NCBI GenBank assembly: GCA_900539225.1
Contig: UQBO01000018.1
Location: 1-29,104 of the forward strand
From: an uncultured Eubacteriales bacterium
GTDB lineage: Bacteria > Bacillota > Clostridia > Tissierellales > Peptoniphilaceae
Length of the DNA stretch: 29,104 nucleotides
Direction of reading: 5' to 3'
In this document: positions 24,394-29,104 of the stretch, in pieces
How the letters are laid out: each line of letters opens with the position of its first letter
Numbering within the stretch: the first letter of the stretch is position 1
Translations under genes and position numbers: made by a program
The notes under the pieces: generated by a model
Database searches by the model: none
What the model was told of the DNA's origin: nothing
The model's input: only the letters and a program-made list of their open reading frames with translations

Positions 24394-24401
24394 GAGAATG
24401 T

Positions 24402-25799
24402 ATGAAGAACGATAGATATATGAATCCATTGGTTCGAGAGCCAATATATAAATTACTAATTAAATACGCTGTTCCATCGATACTTTCTTTTTTAGTGAGT
24501 GCCGTATACAATATAGTTGACCAAATATACATAGGTAATATCGTAGGACACTTAGGCAATGCTGCAACGACCGTATCATTTCCTATAACAACTATATCTA
24601 CGGCGATAGGTTTGCTCCTAGGTATAGGTACTGCATCGAACTACAGTATCTACAAGGGCAGGGGCGAGGACGATAGAGCAGAAAGGATAGTTGCTACAGG
24701 CATAAGCGCCTTATTGTTTTTATCAAGCTTAGAATTAATCTTAGTAGTAAGTTTTATTAACCCTTTGCTTAAATTATTTGGTGCGACTGAAGCAAGTTTT
24801 TCTTATGCATTTGATTATTCAGTAATAACGTCTTATGGAATAGTATTTTTAGTCTTTTCCATCGCTTTATCACATATAATCAGGGCGGATGGCTCGCCAA
24901 AGTATGCGATGTTTATAAATGTTGTTGGAGCAGTGTCAAATATTTTCTTAGACTATATATTTATGGTGAGCTTTGACATGGGCATCAAAGGCGCGGCTTG
25001 GGCAACATTCATCGGACAGTTGATTAGCTTTATTTTAGCTATGTACTACATTTTATTTTTAAAAGATAATCCAATTAGGAAAAAAGATTTTAAAATTTCT
25101 GGTGAAGAGCTTATTGAAATATTAAAATTAGGTTCAGCTGCTTGCATCAATCAATTGGCCATGGTAGTCGTTCAGATAGTTATGAATAACGTCATTACTC
25201 ACTACGGCGCGATGAGTAAGTACGGACCAGACATACCGCTAGCCGCAATAGGTATAGCGTCAAAGATCTATATAATATTGATAGGCTTTAACATAGGCCT
25301 CGCTCAAGGCGGACAGCCAATCATCGGCTACAATTACGGCGCAAAAGTATATAGACGTGTTAAAGACACTTATCTAACTACAGTCAAAATCTCATTTATC
25401 TACAGCACAATATTTTTCCTTGTAGCTGAGATATGGCCACAGGTCTTTATCAATATATTTGGCGTAGGAGATGAACTTTATATGGAGTTCACTACAATAC
25501 TTTTAAGAATCACGCTGATTATGACAGCCTTTAACGGACTTCAACCGATCACGGCGAACTTTTTCACGTCCATCGGCAAGGCGCGTTTAGGTATATTTGT
25601 CTCATTAACAAGGCAAGTACTATTTTATTTGCCACTAATTATAGTTTTGCCACGTTTCTTTGGCATACTAGGAGCGCTTTATGCAACACCAATCGCAGAC
25701 TTCATAGCCTTTCTACTAGCAATGTTCTTTGTTATTAGAGAGTTCAAGGCCATGAGCAAGGCGGGAGATGAGGTAATTATAGATGCAGAAATTCATTAA
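24402..25799 (+). CDS. MATE family efflux transporter
   Basis: 465 residues with about twelve predicted membrane helices in two repeats of six, the MATE layout. VDQIYIGNIVG near the start, GIGTASNYSIYKGRG in the first half, and GLAQGGQPIIGYNYGAKVYRRVKDT and ITANFFTSIGKARLG in the second half are typical MatE stretches. Members expel drugs or metabolites using Na+ or H+ gradients; the substrate is unknown. AGGAGAATGT precedes ATG 24402, 8 bp after the phosphatase stop. The LCP gene begins inside its 3' end. Confidence 0.93.
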   Translation: MKNDRYMNPLVREPIYKLLIKYAVPSILSFLVSAVYNIVDQIYIGNIVGHLGNAATTVSFPITTISTAIGLLLGIGTASNYSIYKGRGEDDRAERIVATGISALLFLSSLELILVVSFINPLLKLFGATEASFSYAFDYSVITSYGIVFLVFSIALSHIIRADGSPKYAMFINVVGAVSNIFLDYIFMVSFDMGIKGAAWATFIGQLISFILAMYYILFLKDNPIRKKDFKISGEELIEILKLGSAACINQLAMVVVQIVMNNVITHYGAMSKYGPDIPLAAIGIASKIYIILIGFNIGLAQGGQPIIGYNYGAKVYRRVKDTYLTTVKISFIYSTIFFLVAEIWPQVFINIFGVGDELYMEFTTILLRITLIMTAFNGLQPITANFFTSIGKARLGIFVSLTRQVLFYLPLIIVLPRFFGILGALYATPIADFIAFLLAMFFVIREFKAMSKAGDEVIIDAEIH

Positions 25800-26772
25800 G
25801 TTTTTTAAAATATTTTTAATATCGCTACTAGTTTTTATACTGTTCTTCGGACTATATTATTACAGAAAGCTATCAAAGAAGGACAACAAGCTAGTTATAG
25901 TCGACGAAACTAAGATAAATCAAAAGACTGAGGAGAAGCTTGAGGGTGAGCTGGTCTTCGCTTTCTTCGGTATAGATGGAGAGAGAGGCCTTGATTACAT
26001 CAAGAAAAAACTTACTGCTCTTGATGGCAAAACTGCTGAAGAGAGGTATTTTACTACAGGAAATCCATCTGACACGATAATGCTTGTTAAGATTGACAAG
26101 AAAACGGGTAAAGTAAATGTAGTGAGCATACCAAGGGACACCAAGGTCAAGATAGCTGGACACGATGGTATGAGAAAGATCAATGCGTCTTTCGCGAAGG
26201 ACGGTCCATACGCAGCCATCGACACGCTTAGAGAGTTTTCAAACGTTGACGTGACAAATTACATTGCAGTTGACTACAAAGGCGTTAAGGCCATAGTCGA
26301 CATTATTGGTGGAGTCGAGGTAGATGTGCCATTCGACATGGACTACGATGACCCGACAGACTCGCCGCCATTACACATTCACCTAAAAAAAGGCAAGCAA
26401 AAGCTTGATGGCAAGGGCGCGATGGAGTTTCTTAGATTTAGAAAGTCAAATAAAGGTCAAGGCGATAAATTCCTTGGCGACGTCGGCAGAGTCACTCATC
26501 AACAGTACTTTATCCAGGAGCTTATGAAGCAAACGCTTAGCGCGAACAACGTGACAAAGCTGCCACGCATGATACAGGCAGGACTTGAGCATATACTCAC
26601 AAACATTAGCATAGATGAAATGCTTGAACTGGCCAAAGTCTTTACATCGTATTCGCAAGATAAGCTTACGATCGAGACTATACCAGGCACAGACAAGTAC
26701 GAGGGCGGTGCTTCCTACTTCATCGCAGATGAGGAAGAGACTGCTAAACTATTCACAAAGATATTTAAGTAA
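25783..26772 (+). CDS. LytR-CpsA-Psr (LCP) family protein
   Basis: 329 residues: a short basic N-terminus, one membrane helix (about 7-25), a linker, then an extracytoplasmic LCP domain. Signature stretches are NPSDTIMLVKIDKKTGKVNVVSIPRDTKV, KINASFAKDGPYAAIDTLREF, YIAVDYKGVKAIVDIIGGVEVDVP and AMEFLRFRK, with conserved Asp and Arg residues that bind the polyprenyl pyrophosphate. LCP enzymes attach teichoic-acid-like or capsule polymers to peptidoglycan. The gene overlaps the MATE gene by 17 bp. Its placement fits envelope assembly, like the murA-mbl and sortase genes elsewhere in the window. Confidence 0.93.
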   Translation: MQKFIKFFKIFLISLLVFILFFGLYYYRKLSKKDNKLVIVDETKINQKTEEKLEGELVFAFFGIDGERGLDYIKKKLTALDGKTAEERYFTTGNPSDTIMLVKIDKKTGKVNVVSIPRDTKVKIAGHDGMRKINASFAKDGPYAAIDTLREFSNVDVTNYIAVDYKGVKAIVDIIGGVEVDVPFDMDYDDPTDSPPLHIHLKKGKQKLDGKGAMEFLRFRKSNKGQGDKFLGDVGRVTHQQYFIQELMKQTLSANNVTKLPRMIQAGLEHILTNISIDEMLELAKVFTSYSQDKLTIETIPGTDKYEGGASYFIADEEETAKLFTKIFK

Positions 26773-26786
26773 AGGGAGGAAGAAAG

Positions 26787-27941
26787 ATGGACGCATTTTA
26801 TTTTTATAATCCGGTTAAAATTCATTTTGGAGAAGGATCAATCAGGGCACTAAAGGACGAGATGAAGCCATATAAGAAGGTTTTACTTACTTATGGTAAA
26901 GGCAGCATCAAGAAGAACGGTATCTACGACAAGGTTATCGAAGCGCTTGAGGGCAAGGAAGTTTACGAACTTTCAGACATCATGCCAAACCCAAGAGTTG
27001 AGAAAGTATATGAAGGCATCAAACTTGTAAAGGATCACGACATAGACTTCATCTTAGCAGTTGGCGGCGGCTCAACTATTGACTGCTCTAAGGCAATAGC
27101 TGCTGGCGCAAAGACTGACGAAGACTTCTGGAAGAAATATTTCATTGACAAAGACGATGTTTTAGATGCAGTTCCACTAGGAAGCGTTTTGACAATGGCT
27201 GGAACAGGCAGTGAAATGGATAACGGCGGCGTTATCACTAACTGGGAAGAACAAAAGAAGATAGGTTTCGGCGGCGAGCCATGCTATCCAAAATTCTCCA
27301 TCCTTGATCCGACATACACATATTCATTACCAAAGCACCACTTAATCAGCGGTACAGTAGATATGTTTAGCCATATCATGGAAGAGTACTTCTCAATGCC
27401 AGACGAAGAAAACACTACTGACGAAATCAGTGAAGCACTTATGAGAACTGTAATCGAAAACATTTATATAGCTTTAGAAGATCCAAGAAACTATAGAGCA
27501 AGAGCAAATCTTATGTGGGCATCAACACTTGCAATCAACGGACTAACATCACTTGGCAAGCGCTCAGACTGGCTAAGCCACAGACTTGAACATACATTAT
27601 CAGCTTTCTACGACGTTTCACACGGTATGGGACTTGCAGTAATGCATCCAAATTACCTAAAATACGTTTATAAGGGACATGAAAAGAAATTTAGAAGATG
27701 GGCAGAAAACGTTTGGAAGATGGATACATCAAATATGACAGACGACGAAGCTGCAATCAAGTCCATTGAAAAGCTTCAAGACTTCTTTAAATCCATTGGC
27801 GCGCCAACAACACTTAAAGAGCTTGATATACCAAGAGATTCAATCGAGGCTATGGCAAAGAAGACAGATGTTTACAAGACAAGCTACTCGGATCTAAAAC
27901 TTGAAGACGTAATCAAAATTTACGAACAAGCATACGAATAA
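26787..27941 (+). CDS. Iron-containing alcohol dehydrogenase (BdhA/YqhD-like)
   Basis: 384 residues, group III Fe-ADH. NYNP-type start (YFYNPVKIHFGEG), cofactor loop LAVGGGSTIDCSKAIAAGA (90-108), TMAGTGSEMDNGGVITN, and metal ligands D192, H196 (GTVDMFSHIMEEYF), H265 and H279 (DWLSHRLEHTLSAFYDVSHGMGLAV), with H269 nearby. It most resembles the NAD(P)H-dependent butanol/aldehyde reductase branch, reducing aldehydes to alcohols during fermentation; the natural substrate is not determined. Its GGGAGGAAG ribosome site lies in the 14-bp gap after the LCP gene. Confidence 0.93.
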   Translation: MDAFYFYNPVKIHFGEGSIRALKDEMKPYKKVLLTYGKGSIKKNGIYDKVIEALEGKEVYELSDIMPNPRVEKVYEGIKLVKDHDIDFILAVGGGSTIDCSKAIAAGAKTDEDFWKKYFIDKDDVLDAVPLGSVLTMAGTGSEMDNGGVITNWEEQKKIGFGGEPCYPKFSILDPTYTYSLPKHHLISGTVDMFSHIMEEYFSMPDEENTTDEISEALMRTVIENIYIALEDPRNYRARANLMWASTLAINGLTSLGKRSDWLSHRLEHTLSAFYDVSHGMGLAVMHPNYLKYVYKGHEKKFRRWAENVWKMDTSNMTDDEAAIKSIEKLQDFFKSIGAPTTLKELDIPRDSIEAMAKKTDVYKTSYSDLKLEDVIKIYEQAYE

Positions 27942-27970
27942 ACTATATATATAAAGGGAGATAGTTTTAA

Positions 27971-28498
27971 TTGAAAGACATAGAGACAGAAAGACTAATC
28001 TTAAGAGACGCAAGCGTAGACGACGCCGAAGATATGTTTGAATACGCAAAGCTTGAAGAAGTGACAAAGTATCTTTCGTGGAAGCCGCATATAAGCGTTA
28101 AAGACTCAGAGAAACTCCTTGAGATGCTCGGCAAAGAGGCTAAGGAGAAAGACTCGTACGTGTTCAAGGTCATCGTCCTAAAAGAAAATGATAAGATGAT
28201 AGGCACCATAGACGCGAGACTTTTTGGAGAGGGGTTAAAGGACGCCGAGTTTGGTTATTGCCTAAACCCGAAGTACTGGAACAAAGGCTACATGAGCGAG
28301 GCACTGAAAGCGTTTATGGAAGCACTTCATAAGGAGCACGGCGTTGAGAATGTATTCGGCTCCTTTGAAAGAGAAAATATAGCATCAAAGAGAGTCATGC
28401 AGAAGAATGAAATGTATTATTATGAAACGGTGAGACGTGTTTTCAAAAACAAAGGAGAAGTGGAGCTAATACGTTTCAAAGAGTTAAGACTTTCTTAA
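27971..28498 (+). CDS. GNAT family N-acetyltransferase (RimJ/RimL-like)
   Basis: 175 residues from TTG 27971, preceded by AAAGGGAG. The start ETERLILRDASVDDAEDMFEYA is typical of RimJ/RimL-type GNAT enzymes. The acetyl-CoA region reads MIGTIDARLF, AEFGYCLNPKYWNKGYMSEALKAFMEA and ENIASKRVMQKNEM. Targets may be a ribosomal protein, a small molecule or a cell wall component; nothing in the sequence decides. It is the last gene of the long unit and is followed by a strong terminator. Confidence 0.88.
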   Translation: MKDIETERLILRDASVDDAEDMFEYAKLEEVTKYLSWKPHISVKDSEKLLEMLGKEAKEKDSYVFKVIVLKENDKMIGTIDARLFGEGLKDAEFGYCLNPKYWNKGYMSEALKAFMEALHKEHGVENVFGSFERENIASKRVMQKNEMYYYETVRRVFKNKGEVELIRFKELRLS

Positions 28499-28518
28499 TA
28501 AAATAATTTATATTAATG

Positions 28519-28546
28519 GCAGTGAGTGTGGACTCACTGCTTTTTT
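28519..28546 (+). terminator. Terminator of the eight-gene unit
   Basis: GCAGTGAGT (28519-28527) pairs with ACTCACTGC (28532-28540), loop GTGG, followed by six T. Confidence 0.93.
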
Positions 28547-28590
28547 ATGTGCAAAAGCTTTTGTATAACGAGTAAAATTGCTAAGTAAGT

Positions 28591-28698
28591 GACGAGCGAA
28601 TAGCATGAGACGAGCGGATGATGAGTGACGAGTGGATGTTAAGTGACGAGCGATTGATATATGACGAGCAAATGATGAGTGACACGCATTAGGCAAGG
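28591..28698. repeat. Intergenic tandem repeat, six units of exactly 18 bp (GACGAG...)
   Basis: Units begin GACGAG at 28591, 28609, 28627, 28645 and 28663, and GACACG at 28681. Each is exactly 18 bp. The tails vary (for example CGGATGATGAGT, TGGATGTTAAGT, CAAATGATGAGT). Weaker units may continue to about 28734. No gene covers this region. Confidence 0.85.
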
Positions 28699-28734
28699 CA
28701 AAAAATATAAGTGAGTGGCGTGTAATAAGGCTAG

Positions 28735-29032
28735 GATGATTAATACAATAGTGTAAAGTAAATTGACCAAATTTTAAATAATGTTATAATTATGAAAAAG
28801 TAAAAATAATTTAAAGATTAAAAACTAATTTCTTAGATAGAATGAGATGATTGTGCGAAGTGGACTGACGAGGCAAGCGGAGCGTATAAGTACATACTCG
28901 AGCATTGCTGAGGAGGGAACGAGCGCAAAGGCTCATTATAGCAAGAAATATACTACAGCTAGTATTAGACGAAGCATCTATATACAAGCTTAAAAATTTT
29001 TTTAAAAATTTTTAAAAAAAGCAAAAAAAGAC
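28735..29032. other. Non-coding region between the repeat array and the edge promoter
   Basis: No gene is supported. A purine-rich, G/C-richer stretch (about 28855-28935) contains GACGAGGCAAGCGGAGCG and small hairpins such as GAGC/GCTC and CTC-G-AGC/GCTGAG. A/T tracts at 28990-29030 precede the promoter. It could be a leader of a following RNA operon or a degenerate repeat region. Confidence 0.45.
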
Positions 29033-29062
29033 TTGACAAAGGTAAGTAATAAATGGTAGAAT
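29033..29062 (+). promoter_or_regulatory. Strong promoter with upstream A/T tracts, possibly for an rRNA or other stable RNA operon
   Basis: TTGACA (29033-29038), 18-bp spacer, TAGAAT (29057-29062) with an extended TGG before it. Phased A and T runs at 28990-29030 look like an UP element. No gene begins before the window ends. Confidence 0.7.
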
Positions 29063-29104
29063 GGATAAGTCATCTGGAAAAACCATATGACAAGCAAAAC
29101 TGAA

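Noticed and set aside
28508..28696. Minus-strand 62-codon frame with six-residue repeats (ARHxxS type) across the 18-bp array
   Set aside because: It arises automatically because 18 bp is six codons. It runs through the terminator of the GNAT gene and has no convincing ribosome site.

Overview
This window comes from a low-GC Gram-positive anaerobe. Class B sortase with an LPXTG substrate, Mbl-type MreB, an LCP protein, rubrerythrin and ferritin, heavy use of ATA and AGA codons, and several TTG starts point to Bacillota. A Tissierellia/Peptoniphilaceae-like organism (Peptoniphilus, Anaerococcus or Fenollaria type) is my inference; no rRNA is present to confirm it.

Layout. (1) 1-1437: right part of an IS3-family (IS150-like) element whose left end lies outside the window; its two frames are probably joined by -1 frameshifting. 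(2) 1485-1712: strong promoter, tRNA-Met(CAU), tRNA-Phe(GAA), terminator. (3) 1819-3912: small unknown protein, DUF4230 membrane protein, ferritin and rubrerythrin. (4) 3983-6365: murA and mbl, for cell wall synthesis and shape. (5) 6409-7761: an AhpD-like protein and an ArsS-type radical SAM protein. The apparent stop of the second gene is an in-frame UGA in the motif ...GSGSS-UGA-GG, followed by a SECIS-like hairpin. I read it as a selenoprotein ending at 7716. (6) 7807-9794: flavodoxin behind a DtxR-box-like palindrome, a ZIP metal transporter on the minus strand, and a hemerythrin. (7) 9903-18634: a giant surface protein of about 2,612 residues (signal peptide, acidic low-complexity region, long middle, Cna-B-like domain, LPKTG anchor) with its own class B sortase. 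A nine-G tract at 10241-10249 breaks the frame between signal peptide and body. Removing one G restores it, so this looks like a phase-variable adhesin captured OFF. (8) 18868-20414: a membrane-anchored transglutaminase-like protein and a YwlG/TIGR01440 protein. (9) 20607-28546: eight tightly packed genes with one visible promoter and one terminator: a thioredoxin-reductase-like flavoprotein lacking the redox Cys pair, guaB, a divergent thyX, a histidine phosphatase, a MATE transporter, an LCP protein, an Fe-alcohol dehydrogenase and a GNAT acetyltransferase. (10) 28547-29104: non-coding, with an 18-bp periodic repeat array and, at the edge, a strong promoter with A/T tracts that may start an rRNA or other stable RNA operon.

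Themes: iron and oxygen handling (ferritin, rubrerythrin, hemerythrin, flavodoxin, ZIP), envelope building (MurA, Mbl, LCP, sortase) and a switchable surface layer. The strongest finds are the poly-G switch, the selenocysteine-containing ArsS-like protein, and the two intergenic arrays sharing an 18-bp period.
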